A DNA stretch of 64,000 nt from Aselliscus stoliczkanus (lineage: Eukaryota; Chordata; Mammalia; Chiroptera; Hipposideridae): contig CM066732.1 in assembly GCA_033961575.1 (NCBI GenBank), positions 50,497,001 to 50,561,000 on the forward strand, in the 5' to 3' direction. Within the stretch, counting starts at the first letter, position 1. Every line of letters starts with the position of its first letter. The translations under genes and the position numbers were made by a program. Of this stretch, positions 1-10,595 are shown in pieces. The notes beneath the pieces are model-generated. The model ran no database searches. It was not told where the DNA came from and saw only the letters and a list, made by a program, of their open reading frames with translations.

Positions 1-229
1 GAGCACCGTGCTTAGGGGAACTTCCTTTCGCCTGTGGCCTTACAGACTCCATTTCCCACGTTCCTTATGTCAGCACCGTTTCTCCATGCCCTCCAGTGAT
101 GCTGTTTTATGCATTTTGAATACAATTAGAGCCTCTTATTATAGTCTGCTATAATATTATTTCCTGGGATCTCCTGACCTCCTAAATTATTTTTTTCAAA
201 AGTTCATACATTAAGGTTGACCCTTTGTG
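1..229. other. unassigned single-copy-looking sequence
   Basis: I see no coding frame, repeat consensus or RNA fold that I recognise. It abuts the first L1 fragment. Confidence 0.3.
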
Positions 230-1775
230 CTATGAAGTTCTATGTGTCTTTGCAAATGCATATTGTATACTTACGGGGATATTTTCACCACCCTAAAAGT
301 TCTCTGCGTTTCATCTATTCCTGCCTCCTCCACTCCTAAACTCTGGGCAATCGTCGAACTTTTCACTGTCACTATAGTTTTATCTTCCCCAGAATGGCAT
401 ATAATGGGAACCATATACTATGTAGATTTTTCAGAGTGGCTTCTTTCACTTAGTAATATGCATTTAAGTTTCCTTCATGTCCGTATGTGGCTTGATAGTT
501 CATTTGTTCTTATCACTGAATAAGATCCCATTGTTTGGATGTACCACTGTTTATTTATTCACCCATGGCAGGAGATCTTAATTTCTTGAAGTTTTTGATG
601 AATAACCAAAATAAAGCTGCTATATACATTCATGTGCGTATTTTTGTGTGGACAAAAGTTTCCAACTCAATTTTGTATATGCTTAGGAGTGCAATTGCTG
701 TATCATATGGTAAGACTATGCTGAACTTTGTAAGAAACTGCCAAACTGTCTCCCAAAATAGCTGCACCATTTTACATTCCCACCGACAATGAATGAGAGT
801 TCCTGTGGCTCCACAGCCTCACCAGCATTTTCTATGTTTTGGATTTTAGCCATTTTAATAGCCATCCTCATTGTTTTAGTTTGCAGTTCCCTAATGACAA
901 ATGATAAGCATCTCTTCATATGCTTAGTAGCCATCTGTGTATCTTCTTCACTGAGGTTATCTGTTCAGATCTTTTCTCCATTTTTAGCTGGGATATTTGT
1001 TTCTTTTATTGTTGAGTTTGAAGAGTTCTTTGTATATTTTGGATACCAGTCCTTTATCAGATACATGGTTTGCAATGATTTTCTCCTTGTCTGTGGCTTG
1101 TCTTTTCTTTTCCTTAACAGCTTTTTTGCAAAGCAGAAGTTTTTAACATTAAGGAAGACGAAATTATCATTTTTGTTCTTTCATGGATTGTGCTTTTGGT
1201 GCTGTGTCTAAAAACTTATCACCAAATCTGAAGTCATCTAGGTTTTCTCCTGTGTTTACGTTCTAGAAGCTTTATTCTTTCAAGTTTTTCATTTAGGTCT
1301 GTGATCCATTTTGAGTTAATTTTTGTGAAAGTGTTTACATTTGCTTTTTTGCATATGAAAGTCAAAGTGGTTTCATTTGTTGAAAAGGCTACCCTCTATC
1401 TTTTCTTCATTGAATTGCTTTTGCTCTTTTGTCAAAGACCACTTGACTATCTTTGTGTGGCTCTGTTTCTGGGCTCTCAATTCTGTTCCATTGATCTGTT
1501 TGTCTATTCTGTCACCAACACCCTGCTGTCTTGATTATCGTAAGTTTATAGTAAGTCTCGGCGTTGGGGTGGAGTAGGTACTCCTACTGTGAGTTTCATT
1601 TTCAGTGTTGTGTTGGCTAGTCTGAGTCTTTTGCTTTTTCATATAAATTTTAGAATCACTTTGTCAATATCCACAAAATAGCATGCTGGGATTTTGACTG
1701 GGGTTGTATTGGGTCTATATATCAAATTGGGAAGAATGACATCTTAATGATATTGAGTTTTCTAACAGATAAATT
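230..1775 (-). mobile_element. L1 LINE 3' fragment (old L1M-type)
   Basis: Read on the plus strand this is the reverse complement of the 3' part of an old mammalian L1. It contains the familiar antisense phrases: a 'catataatgggaaccatatac' zone near 400, 'ggatgtaccactg' near 537, 'agaaactgccaaactgtctcc' near 731, 'cattcccaccgacaatgaatgagagttcctgtggctccac' near 775-815, 'ctttgtatattttggatacc' near 1028 and 'ctgggctctcaattctgttccattgatctgtttgtctattctgtcacc' near 1469-1515. All frames are interrupted, and the short open frames at 242-523 and 789-1211 are antisense to the LINE. It is 5'-truncated and inactive. The subfamily (L1MB to L1ME range) is inferred from age and sequence. Confidence 0.85.
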
Positions 1776-2400
1776 ATTTTTTATTCAGACTTGCTAGGGC
1801 ACAATTGACAAAATAAGCTGCACATATTTAAAGGGTACAACTTGACAAATTTTGATGTGTGTACGTACTTTTGAAGCCATCACCACAGCCCATATAATGA
1901 ACAAATTTATCCTCCCCAAAAGTATCCTCTTGTCTTCTTTATAATCCCTCCCTTCTTACCCCCATGCGCAAATATTGATATGATTTCTGTTACTCCATAT
2001 TAATGTGCATTTCCTATAGTTTGATGCAAATGGAATCAAAAGGCATGTCTTTTTTGCCTTATTATTTCTTTTACTCAGTATAGTTATTATAAGGTTCATA
2101 AATGTTGCATAGATCCATGGGTTGTTCCTTTCTGTTGCTGAATAATATTCAGTTGTGTGGATATACCACAATTTGTCACCCATTTGTCTGTTGAAGGACA
2201 TAGAATTGCGTCCAGCTTTCAGCTATTACAAATAGCCGCTGTGAACACCTGTGGACAAGTCTTTGTACGACCACAGGCTTTCATATTTCTTGGGTCATAT
2301 GATAAGCATAGGTTTACCTTTTCTAGAAACTGCTGCCTCATGGTAATGAATGCTTCCATGTGTCACAACCTAATGCCAAGGGGCATTGTGAGGTGCTAAG
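1776..2400 (-). mobile_element. second L1 3'-UTR fragment
   Basis: A separate L1 remnant in the same orientation. The plus strand shows the antisense L1M 3'-UTR phrases 'tttaaagggtacaacttgac' (about 1829), 'ccatcaccacagcccatataatgaac' (about 1879), 'gttgctgaataatattcagttgtgtggatataccaca' (about 2133) and 'cttgggtcatatgataagc' (about 2289). It repeats the same consensus zone already present at 400-700, so it is either an independent insertion or a rearranged copy. It has no coding capacity. Confidence 0.8.
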
Positions 2401-3291
2401 ACTAAATGTCTCCCAGCTGTTGTTTGACTGAAGAAGGAAGCAATATGGCACCAGTTGAAACCACTGGCCTCAGAGAGTGAGAAAATTCAGGCCCAAGTAC
2501 CCCCCATCCCTCCCCAGGTCTTCTCTACTCTTAGCTGGGATGTTTGTTATTATGTTAGGGGACAGAAGGGTTTTCTCTGGTGCCCATGGTTCTGCCCCCT
2601 CCCTCTATGCGACTTGTTTCATAATTTTAGCATAGGCTCTAAGCCTCTGGGGTTTCCAAATTCATTCTATTCTGTTTTCAATGATATGACATCTAACATG
2701 TTGCTCCAAAAACACTGGTTTATGGAAACCCTTCAGAGCTTGTCCACTCTTTCTGAAGATGTTGGGATTTCTATAAGTGATGTTTTCTTTGAGAAAACAA
2801 AGGCATGTACTCTCCTTGCTTATGTCTCCTTCTGAGTTCTGGGCTCCTGGCTACTTTTTTTCAGGGCTGTTTCCTTCCCAACCCTCTCTCCTGTGTCTTA
2901 GATCAAGGGTATTTACTGAGCATATCTCCTTGTCCCTTAGGTGACTACCACAATCGTTTCTGGATAATAGGAATACCTTTTGAAGTTAGTGATGTTTTTA
3001 TTTTTCTTTTTCTGTGATTTCTAAAACTATCCTTTTTTTTTTTTTTAACCTAGGGAATGTTTGAGTTTCTTTCTCATCAAAGAGATTTTGATGGGTGAAA
3101 GACAGTGAAATTTTGCAGTGGCATTTTATGTGTCAGTATCAGTAACTTCTGAGGCAACAAAGGTGAAGGTGGGCTGTGTACCATGAAGGATCATGAAGGC
3201 TTCATGCAGAATTCTTCCTTCCCTTTCTTCACTCCCCCTTTCTCTCCCTCTCTTTCTTTCCAAAATAGCAACATAGCTCGTCTTTTCTATA
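2401..3291. other. unassigned sequence, T-rich
   Basis: No gene or recognised repeat. It contains an interrupted poly-T stretch near 3030-3048 and a pyrimidine-rich tract near 3215-3262. The open frame 2455-2835 (126 codons, plus) has no recognisable domain and no splice-site context that I can support. Confidence 0.3.
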
Positions 3292-3293
3292 TA

Positions 3294-3421
3294 GTGGGGC
3301 TGCCAAAAAAATGTATACACATGACCTGTATTCATCTTTTGTTATCAGTATATATTATTACAATTTTAATATAGTTTTTATCCTTTCTTAAAATGTGTTT
3401 ACATTTTTTTGGTACTCTCTG
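3294..3421. mobile_element. mariner/Tc1-type MITE with terminal inverted repeats
   Basis: A 128-bp element flanked by TA at 3292-3293 and 3422-3423. The left terminus (3294-3318) and the reverse complement of the right terminus (3397-3421) share the core ccaaaaaaatgta followed by t/a-acacat, with one mismatch over about 21 bases. The outer 9 bases are more diverged. The interior is AT-rich and itself partly palindromic. TA target duplication, small size and lack of an open transposase frame are typical of a non-autonomous IS630/Tc1/mariner element. The family name is unknown to me. Confidence 0.7.
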
Positions 3422-3424
3422 TAT

Positions 3425-3549
3425 GTATGGTGTGTTTATAAATATATGTGTGTGTGTATATATATGTACATATAAATTATAATTTATGTTTTTATATAAT
3501 TTATATGTGTTTTAAATTATATATATATCTGTATATTACATATACATGT

Positions 3550-3600
<51 letters not shown>
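3425..3600. repeat. TG/TA-rich simple repeat with (AT)n tract
   Basis: Alternating TG/TA sequence ends in an uninterrupted AT tract at 3553-3598. A 13-base perfect inverted repeat lies at 3468-3480 and 3496-3508 (15-base spacer), so the strand can fold into a hairpin or cruciform. Confidence 0.9.
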
Positions 3601-3915
3601 TGTGTTTCTCTGAAGAATCCTGACTAATATAACCCCCAGCCTAGAACAGGTCAGAATGAAAGTACTTATCTCCAAAGTGTGAAAAACTTGAACTCTGGAA
3701 AGCACAAAGATAATCCATTTTAGTATGTGAAGAGACTAACAGTATTTCTGTTTTTATCTTTGGCTCATTATGTTCATATTTCTATTTCGGGGCATGTTAT
3801 ATAAAGTAGATGATAGAGTCATCCATGCAGATAATTCATAAACTAAATAGGTATCATTGGAAGTGCACGCTCACTCATTTTCTTCACAATGGGATGTGCA
3901 GTAAAAATGTCTGAT
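3601..3915. other. unassigned sequence
   Basis: Starts with a phrase (tctctgaagaatcctgacta) that resembles the edge of an old mammalian interspersed repeat. Nothing else is recognisable. Confidence 0.3.
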
Positions 3916-4115
3916 GAACCAAACCTGGAGTTAGGCCTGGATTCCTCAGAGCCGCTCCATCTACTGCTGCCTGCATTTGGGGGATGTTTTGCAACCTCTC
4001 ACATCCTCCACGTGTCCATCTGTGAAATGGGATGATGGTAGTAGTAATAATACTTCAGTATTATTAACTCACAAAGTTGAGTGAGGGTTAAAATTGATCC
4101 TGCACCTGAGAGCCA
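3916..4115 (+). repeat. MIR SINE relic
   Basis: Shows the degraded MIR order: variable left part, 'cctcac...tccatctgtgaaatgggatgatggtagtagtaataat' (4005-4055), then 'gtgagggttaaaattgat' (about 4081). It is an ancient tRNA-derived SINE with no function evident. Confidence 0.65.
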
Positions 4116-4494
4116 GGCCTAGGGTAGGTGAGGGAGGCGCTCCCTCTCAGCTTTGTATATGAGCAAGGTCAGCCCCTGATATTTCACACCCCAGGGTCCC
4201 CCTTGCCTCACCCTACTGCCCATGGAGGACTTGGCGTGTACCTGGCACACAGAGGTGGCCGGGTCCCCCACGGGTGACCGCCAGCATGCTAGTCTTTCTC
4301 CCAGCCCAACCTCAACACTTTCCCAGGAAGCCACAGATGGCGAGTTTCCCACGTCCCCATCCTTGATGTTCAGAGAAGATGCAGGGTTGGCCTCTGGAGT
4401 GGAGGCTCAGCTCTCAGCAAGCGTCGCACTGGAGGCCAGCTCTCCCCACATCAGGCGCACTCTTAAACATCTGTCTGTGGTGTGATTTATTCTA
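4116..4494. other. GC-rich unassigned sequence
   Basis: Moderately GC-rich, with overlapping open frames on both strands (4119-4352 minus, 4222-4485 plus). Neither shows a domain, a biased composition or plausible splice boundaries, and bidirectional openness in GC-rich DNA is expected by chance. Confidence 0.3.
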
Positions 4495-4725
4495 TTTTAA
4501 AATGAGGTTTTCAAACAACTCACTATCTTAATTTTAGCAGTTCAGCTCCTTTGTATGCTAACAATACCAAACATGCAAATGAGCTACCACATTGCTTTCT
4601 AGCAAAAATGTTTCTGTGCAAACACTTGATTTTATAACGCACTTTGCAGCTTTCTCCTATAATTAGTTGTTAAATCTATATTTGACTTTGTCTAAATGGT
4701 TGCATTGCAAGGCTGCTTTCCTTGC
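4495..4725. promoter_or_regulatory. candidate conserved non-coding block
   Basis: Non-repeat AT-rich sequence with an octamer-like 'catgcaaatga' at about 4572 and 'ataattagttgttaa' at about 4660, motifs of POU and homeodomain factors. Judged only by texture. Conservation cannot be measured here. Confidence 0.2.
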
Positions 4726-4894
4726 CTCTCACTCTGGCTAGTTCATCTTATCCCAGCCCGTGCCTGAACAGGGCTATGATTTCCTGGCTAGCTTTCAGAC
4801 AGAAGGCAATCACCCAGAAACATACCGAGAGTCAGGGCCCGGTTGCACCCAGAGGCCCCAAAGACTGCAGGGTGGGCCAGGTTCATGCCAGGTG

Positions 4895-5180
4895 TCTCTC
4901 ATCTTCTTTGAATCAGCAGATTAGCCATGCCATCATGTTCTTCTCATGGTGATAGCAGAAGGACCAGAGGGCAAGGTTCTCTAGCCTCTGCCTACATCAT
5001 GTCTTCTGGCATCCCAAACCAAGCGATGGCAAGTGTATTCCTCCCATGATGAGGCCGGAGCAAGTCACAAGGCCGAGTTCAATAGCAGTGGGTGGTGGGG
5101 AAGTATATGTCTCCCGTGGCAGTGAGGGTGGGGAAGAGAGGGAATGTTTCGGAGCAGCCATCTGATCTACCATAGGTACC
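4895..5180 (-). mobile_element. old LTR-like fragment (ERVL/MaLR-type)
   Basis: The plus strand carries the series 'gatagcagaaggaccagag', 'ggagcaagtcacaaggccgag' and 'ggtggggaagtatatgtctccc'. This resembles the antisense of degraded mammalian LTRs of the ERVL class as I remember them. No internal viral sequence is present. Confidence 0.4.
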
Positions 5181-5225
5181 AAGAGCGCCCAAGAGAAGAA
5201 TCTTAGGGCTAGTGGGTTGGTCATT

Positions 5226-5345
5226 CTTGCAGTAAAGATTTATTGAGTGCCAACTTACCCTGGTCACTGCAGGAGTACTAGTGATGTAAGATGGCATGAA
5301 TTCATCTTTCCTATTCTTACAATCTAGACTAAAGAGTCATTGAGG
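5226..5345 (+). repeat. ancient mammalian interspersed repeat ('tttattgagtgcc' family)
   Basis: Begins 'gatttattgagtgccaactta', the start of a widespread ancient mammalian repeat whose consensus reads roughly 'ttattgagcacctactatg...'. I cannot name the subfamily. Other copies or segments are suggested near 7555, 16220, 23110, 26832, 28890, 42900 and 61500. Confidence 0.5.
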
Positions 5346-5437
5346 CCAGCCCCAGACCCTCTGATCTCCTACAAATTGTGGTGCCTGAAACATTCAATTT
5401 TGGAGCTCTGGTCAAGTAAATAAAGACAGAAGCATGA

Positions 5438-5625
5438 GCGGCCAATTAGCTCAGGGTGTTAGAACACAGGCTCATAACACCAAGGTTGCTGGTTTGATTT
5501 CCACATGGGCCAGTAAGCTGCACCCTCCACAACTAGATTGAAGATAATGACTTGACTTGGAGCTAATGGGTCCTGGAAAAACACACTGCTCCCCAATAAA
5601 GTTTTTAAAAAAATTTTTTTTAATT
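5438..5625 (+). mobile_element. tRNA-Ile-derived SINE with target-site duplication
   Basis: A complete SINE of about 188 bp flanked by a perfect 12-base target duplication acagaagcatga (5426-5437 and 5626-5637). The head (about 5439-5512) is colinear with tRNA-Ile: 'ggccaattagctcagggtgttagaac', anticodon arm 'ggctcataacacc', then 'ctggtttgatttccac' as the B-box region. A unique body ('ctgcaccctccacaactagattgaagataatgac...', 'cctggaaaaacacactgctccccaataaag') follows, and an A/T-rich tail. The A box (tagctcagggtg) and B box are still recognisable. The body resembles bat SINEs of the Rhinolophus group from memory. Confidence 0.88.
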
Positions 5626-5637
5626 ACAGAAGCATGA

Positions 5638-6606
5638 ACATAGATGTAGGAATGAAAGTAAAGTTTATTTAGAACAAGAAAAGAAATCATGACAAAATAC
5701 TAATTTTAAAAAGCTAACAACATTTTTTAAACCTACAACATCCAGAAAAATAATATTTTCATTAATTAACTGCCTGACACCTCCCCTCTCCCAATCACAC
5801 TTTTTCCCTACAATTTTGGCTGTAACTCTGCCTGTTCTTATGATGATGGCTTTGTAATATTTTCTATGGCAAGAATAGAAAGGTCACTCAGTCCTTCCTC
5901 TCATATGGCTGATCAAAATAACAAAACATGATACTTGGGGTGCATAAAACATGCGCCTTCACAGACAGCTGTACGCACTGAAGGGTACAGGTTGGTACTC
6001 TTCCAATACAATATTTCTGATAAATTATATTTCAGGGATTCTCATATAAATTATGGTGGGTTTATAATTATACTGTCAATAAAATGCTGCTTTATTTAGT
6101 ATATTCTGACAGGAAAGAGCTTCTATTTTGACTAGGAATTAATGTGAACAGAATTTCTGCTTATCATTGTGCACATCTGATACATGTAGAATTTTTCGTA
6201 GCCTGGCTTCCAGCTCACTACATTCCCACCACATTTCTTCTCTCCTCTTCTGACCTCCTAATTCTGGGGCCAGGTATCACCAGACACATTCCTATCTCAG
6301 GGCAGTGTCTGTCTTTGTACTTTCATGTCGCAATGCGATGAGTGGCCCAGGAGGTGGGAGCGGTCTTCCTGAACCACACCAACTTGGGGGCAGCAAGCAA
6401 TGACTTACTGGCCTGGACGCCGTGGGTACGTCTCACTACATACATGCTATCAGTGTCCCCTACTCAGGGTCCTTTGGACCAGCTCCGTAAATGTCTGTAG
6501 CCACCCAATACATGCATCAGTGTGATGGAGGGGAACTGGAGTAGAAAGAGAGCAGTCTTACCCCATTGGACTTAGAATGTCTAATTTGGCTAATTTTACA
6601 GAAACT
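5638..6606. other. unassigned AT-rich sequence
   Basis: No gene or confident repeat. Open frames at 6144-6341 and below are short and featureless. Confidence 0.3.
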
Positions 6607-6900
6607 TGTTATCTCAGTCTGTTCAGGCTGCTGTAGCAAAAGACGATAAACTGGGTGGCTTGTAAACAGCCAACATGTATTACTTGCAATTCTGGAGGCT
6701 GGGAAGTCCAAGATCAAGATGGCAGCAGTCCGGGTCTGGTGAAGGCCCACTCCCTGGAGGCTGTCTTTCTCGCATAATCTTATATGGCAGCAGCTCTCTC
6801 AGGCCTCTTCTATAAGTGCACTAACCCCACTCATGACCCAGTAACCACCCTTTGGCGTTCAATCTGGTGTTCAATCGACAGCCGCTAAGGCCCCTCCCTG
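6607..6900 (-). mobile_element. ERVL-MaLR LTR fragment (MLT1/MST-type)
   Basis: The plus strand reads as the reverse complement of a MaLR LTR: 'cagtctgttcaggctgctgtagca' (6614), 'ctgggtggcttgtaaac' (6651), 'ttctggaggctgggaagtccaagatcaagatgg' (6690), 'ctcaggcctcttctataagtgcactaacccca' (6798) and 'cctccctgggccttgg' (6893). Retroviral-type LTR remnant without any internal genes. The 3' limit is uncertain. Confidence 0.8.
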
Positions 6901-7315
6901 GGCCTTGGAAGGACCCTGAGATCAAGCTTCAATAACCTCATGGTGAGCCCAAACCTCCTCACGGTCTCCTGGTGCAGACTTCTGGGGTGGCATGGCTCCT
7001 GGGAGAAGCTGCTCCTGTACTGTGTACTGGGAACCACAAAAAGGGGTGTCCAGAGCCTTCTCTGCCTTCCAGGTTATATATAAACTACTTGACATATCCT
7101 GGGTTCCATCCGCTCTCTTTCTACCTGTCGCAAGGTCATCCCCAAACAATAATCACGAGTAATAGGTTGTGTCTTTCATTGAAGCCTTGCTACGTTTTTT
7201 TCTTTTTTTTTTTTTGAGGCAGATATTTTACATATTTGAGTATTATATATACTATTCCCTTTACTCCCCCAACCCCCACATAACAGCAATATGTTGAGGA
7301 ATTTGTGGTTTTAGT
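6901..7315. other. unassigned sequence with poly-T run
   Basis: May include the decayed end of the preceding LTR up to about 7160. A poly-T run interrupted once lies at about 7196-7215. No gene seen. Confidence 0.3.
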
Positions 7316-7515
7316 GCAGAGCTCATGTTTCGCATCATTGTATTCTGGTTCGGTCGCTTACCAGCTATCCTACATCCTGGGCAAAGTGGTTACTCTCTCT
7401 GAGCTTTAGTTTCTTTATTTGTAAAACAAGGATATTCTTAGCACATGCTTCAAAAGTGAATTATTTCATGTAAACTCTTAGCTCAATTCCAAACACATCA
7501 TAGGCACACTAGAAG
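7316..7515 (+). repeat. MIR SINE relic
   Basis: Shows the MIR core order: 'gcttaccagctatcc...ctgggcaaagtggtta', 'ctctctgagctttagtttctttatttgtaaaacaaggat' and a tail similar to 'acatcataggcacact'. Confidence 0.7.
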
Positions 7516-7554
7516 TAGTGATTCTGGAATACAGAATAAATAAACCAGGGAGGG

Positions 7555-8070
7555 GAACTTGACTGGGTCCAGGAATCAGGAAAGGCTTCCCAGAAGAAGT
7601 GGCATTTGACCTGGGACCTGAAGGCTGGGCAGGAGTTTACCAGGTTGAGAAGGGGACAGGGGTTGGGGGAGGTTGAGAGAAGCGAAAGATCATTCTAGGT
7701 AGAAGAAACAGCATATATCCAAGTTCACATGGGGAGTCAGAGGCAGAGGGGCTCAAAAGGAGGTCAATGAGAAGTGGGGTCAGGGCGCAAAGGGTTGTGT
7801 GATGCCCAGAGAGGCCCGGAAAGTCAACAAAAACCAGATGGTGCCAGGGCCCTGATGTCCATGATGAGGAGTAGGGCTTGGTCCCGGAGATGGGGGGCCA
7901 TTAAAAGGATTTAAGGAGGGAAAGACCTGGTCAGACTTACAAATTTAGGTGAGTGTTCTACTGAGAGTGTACGGCAAGGATTGGGGAGTAGGGCCAAAGT
8001 GGAAATGGGGAGGCCTTGTCACAAGCTGCTGTCCTCTTCCTGGCAAGAAACGATGGTAGCTTGAGTTATT
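7555..8070 (+). repeat. ancient mammalian interspersed repeat, internal segment
   Basis: Contains 'ggaaaggcttcccagaagaagtggcatttgacctgggacctgaaggctgggcaggagtt' (7579-7637), 'cattctaggtagaagaaacagcat' (7691), 'ggccattaaaaggatttaag' (7896) and 'gatggtagcttgag' (8051), in the order of a long mammalian-wide repeat. It is the downstream part of the family that begins 'ttattgagcacctac'. The name is not certain to me. Confidence 0.55.
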
Positions 8071-9728
8071 TGGTCCTTCAGCCATGAGTCTCCCCACCAT
8101 GAACAAACAAGCACCCGAACTCATATCATCGTATTGCGAGTTGCTGCCCTGCTCTTTTCTTTCAAAGCATCTTGCACCTTGTTCAGCCTACCTTAGACTC
8201 TGCAGGTGTCCAATGAGCTGAACTGAGAGAGTCAGACGGTATATTCCTGCCAAGCCTGAGAAAGGGACAGAGTGCTACCGTTGATAGGAGGCTGACCTGC
8301 AAGCTTGCAGAGCGCACCCTAGGTTTATATTCCAGACCACCAGCCACTATAATTATACATTAGCAGGCCTCAGAAAGGCACACCATAGATGCTCGCAGCC
8401 AGGGTCCCTCTTATAAAGGCCCTGGTCTTGGTTGGTTATTAACTATACTGTACGAAGCCTCATAAACACCTTTTTACACATACAGTGCAACCTTTCAATA
8501 CAACAATCAAATGCTTCTCAACAAATTACAGTCTCCTAGAAAAGGGACCCTTGATTGCTTCCCAGAAAGAGGTGGAAGGAAATTTTAGACAGAACTTGTT
8601 CGAAGCCTGATGTTTAGAACCGTGTCAGCTTTGGAAATGCTAGCCCGGAGGTCAGACCTCGAGCAGCTCTGGGGAAATCAGCCCCAATTAATCCAAACTC
8701 GGCCAGAGAAGAAATCAGACCACAGAAATCATTGAACCAACCTGATGAGCATATGAGCTTCACAGATGAGCATAATGAGCTCGGAAAAGAGCGGCCACTG
8801 GCTCAGTTCACCTGGGAGCTCAGAAGTGCAACTGGGATGAGACTTTCAGAACCAGCTGCCAACATCCTCCTTGGGCACAGTTGACAGTGGCGCTCAGCTC
8901 CATGGGTTAACTTCATTACTTCAGAGTTTGTCCTCTTGTAAAAAGACGGTTGAGTCCTCACCCCCAACACCTTCTCCTTTCCATATACTTTCTCTTCTGT
9001 CCCGAATCAAGCAAATTATTCCTGCTCTTATAAAAATAGATCTTTTAGATTTCATAGACCAGTAAAATTTATAGACCAAGGCTTGCAAACTTTTTATTTT
9101 GCCAAGTAAGGACATTGGAGAAAAACAAGATAAAAATAAATAAATAAAATAGCCCAAGAATATGTGCAATTTGCAATCACCAGCTTTCATACAAGAAGAA
9201 AACATTATTATTAAAAGAGAAAGAAAGGAAAAAGAGAGGGAGAGATAAGGAAATAGAGACATTATTACATTGGCAGTGGTGCGTGGGGGTCTAGTTTGAC
9301 TACAAAGGGGCACAAGTGAGCTGCCTGAGGAGATGGAAACATCCTGTCTTGATTTGAGGTGGTGGTTGTATGAGTATATACAGTTGTCAACAATCATTGC
9401 TGTTCAGTAGGGGTCCTTCTAATATACAACCCCAAACAAGCCAAAGTATGAAAGACCAAAGACCCATGTATCATCAGGCATGTTCCTCTTGGACCCAGCC
9501 TTGTCCCTGAGTTTGGAGCTGGACAGGGGGACATGGCAGGGCAGGATGTGAGGGTGACTCCAGAATTCACCTTCACCTCAGTGCCTTCCCCACCCACATT
9601 CCGCCCAAGAGAATGCTGTGCCAAGGGGTGTATCTACTGAGTGTCTCTGCCAAAATCAACCTCGCGGAAGGGGCACAACCACACCTGGCTTCGGTGTCCT
9701 CCTCAGATCAGGGTCCTGTTCTGACCCA
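8071..9728. other. unassigned sequence
   Basis: A 1.66-kb stretch without a recognised repeat. It holds a minus-strand open frame of 158 codons (8921-9397) rich in Leu, Ser and Phe because it is antisense to an A- and purine-rich zone (9110-9260). No domain is visible, so I do not call it a gene. 8640-8830 has a few CpGs and repeated 'gatgagcat' words. Confidence 0.3.
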
Positions 9729-10052
9729 AAGCTCAGCATTTCTTTTCTAAGAGCTGGCGTTCCTCCGGTTTGGGTTTGGTTTGCGTTTTCTGCAGATAGA
9801 GTGAAGAGCGCGCTGAGTCTCGGTAACCCAGAGGACTTCATGCAGACACTGTTCCAGGATCAGTGTTCCCCAAATGACCAAAAAATGTTACAACCTGGTG
9901 AATCGCCTTCCCCCACCCCCAAACCAGAGTGTAAAATTAAACTCCTGATGATTTGTAAAAGCAGGCTTGCAACATTGCATAAAACCAAACCAAAGCCAAA
10001 CAATGGACAAAAGTAAAACTCAAAACTAGCAAGCCTTTCTGGGGTCCCCAGG
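9729..10052 (+). repeat. local direct duplication, copy A
   Basis: A 324-bp segment from 'aagctcagcatt' to 'ggggtccccagg' that recurs at 11073-11397 in the same orientation at roughly 90 percent identity by eye, with small indels. Both copies contain 'gttttctgcagat', 'gaagagcgcgctgagtctcggtaaccc', 'ggatcagtgttccccaaatgacc' and 'gcataaaaccaaaccaaagcc'. It matches no repeat family I know, so a local segmental duplication is the simplest reading. A minus-strand open frame crosses both copies but differs in start and end. Confidence 0.9.
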
Positions 10053-10199
10053 ATAAATGAGGGAACCCCTAGAGCATGTCTTGAGAGTTCAGGTCTTTCC
10101 GAAGTCAAGGAGATCCAAGCAAAGCCATTGAGGATGGTTTTCTTAGTTCCAAGGGTCGCTCCGTTGCTTGCAAAACATAAAGCTTAAAGGGCGGTGACT

Positions 10200-10400
10200 G
10201 CATGCTGACTGAGGCATCAGAAAGCCCTGGACGTGAACACTGGCTCTGGTGCTTCCGAGCTGTGAGACACGGGACAAGGGACTCCACCCCGATTAGGCTC
10301 CATGTCCTCTGCTGTGAAATGAGGATCACGATAGCGACCTTACAGAGATACCACGCAGAGCGTCGCCGGCTTGGTGTCTGGCACCTAGCGGGTTCTGCAT
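10200..10400 (+). repeat. MIR SINE relic
   Basis: MIR-like: 'gacgtgaacactggctctggtgcttccgagctgtgagacacgggacaag' then 'cctctgctgtgaaatgaggatcacgatagc' and 'ggtgtctggcacctagc'. It retains more CpG than typical, perhaps by chance. Confidence 0.65.
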
Positions 10401-10439
10401 GACTGTCAACTTCCCCTGGACGTGTCCTGCTTCTTGGCA

Positions 10440-10595
10440 GCGTGTAGGAAGGGGAGGACGTGCACAGGCAGGATGGGGCTCTTAGGGGCTCGGTTTCGTC
10501 GACTCCAAAGCAGTGAGGATAAAACGAGGTGATGCATGTAGAATGCTTACCCCATGCCTCACTCATAGTAGGGACCCACTAAATGACAGCTAAGG
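10440..10595 (+). repeat. MIR/L2 3' relic
   Basis: Contains 'ggatgataaaac'-like text, 'gaggtgatgcatgtagaatgctta' and 'cactcatagtagggacccactaaatga', matching the downstream half of MIR. It is possibly a second truncated copy after the preceding MIR. Confidence 0.5.

Noticed and set aside
242..1577. Series of plus-strand open frames at the window start
   Set aside because: They are antisense to an L1 3' fragment.
5438..5512. tRNA-Ile gene
   Set aside because: Although colinear with tRNA-Ile, it is followed by a SINE body and tail and flanked by a target duplication. Stem mismatches argue against a functional tRNA.
8921..9397. 158-codon minus-strand open frame with hydrophobic stretches
   Set aside because: It is antisense to A/purine-rich DNA, which yields Leu/Phe/Ser runs by chance. 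No domain, exon boundary or promoter is visible.
10105..10566. 153-codon minus-strand open frame
   Set aside because: Runs across MIR relics on the opposite strand and has no recognisable domain.
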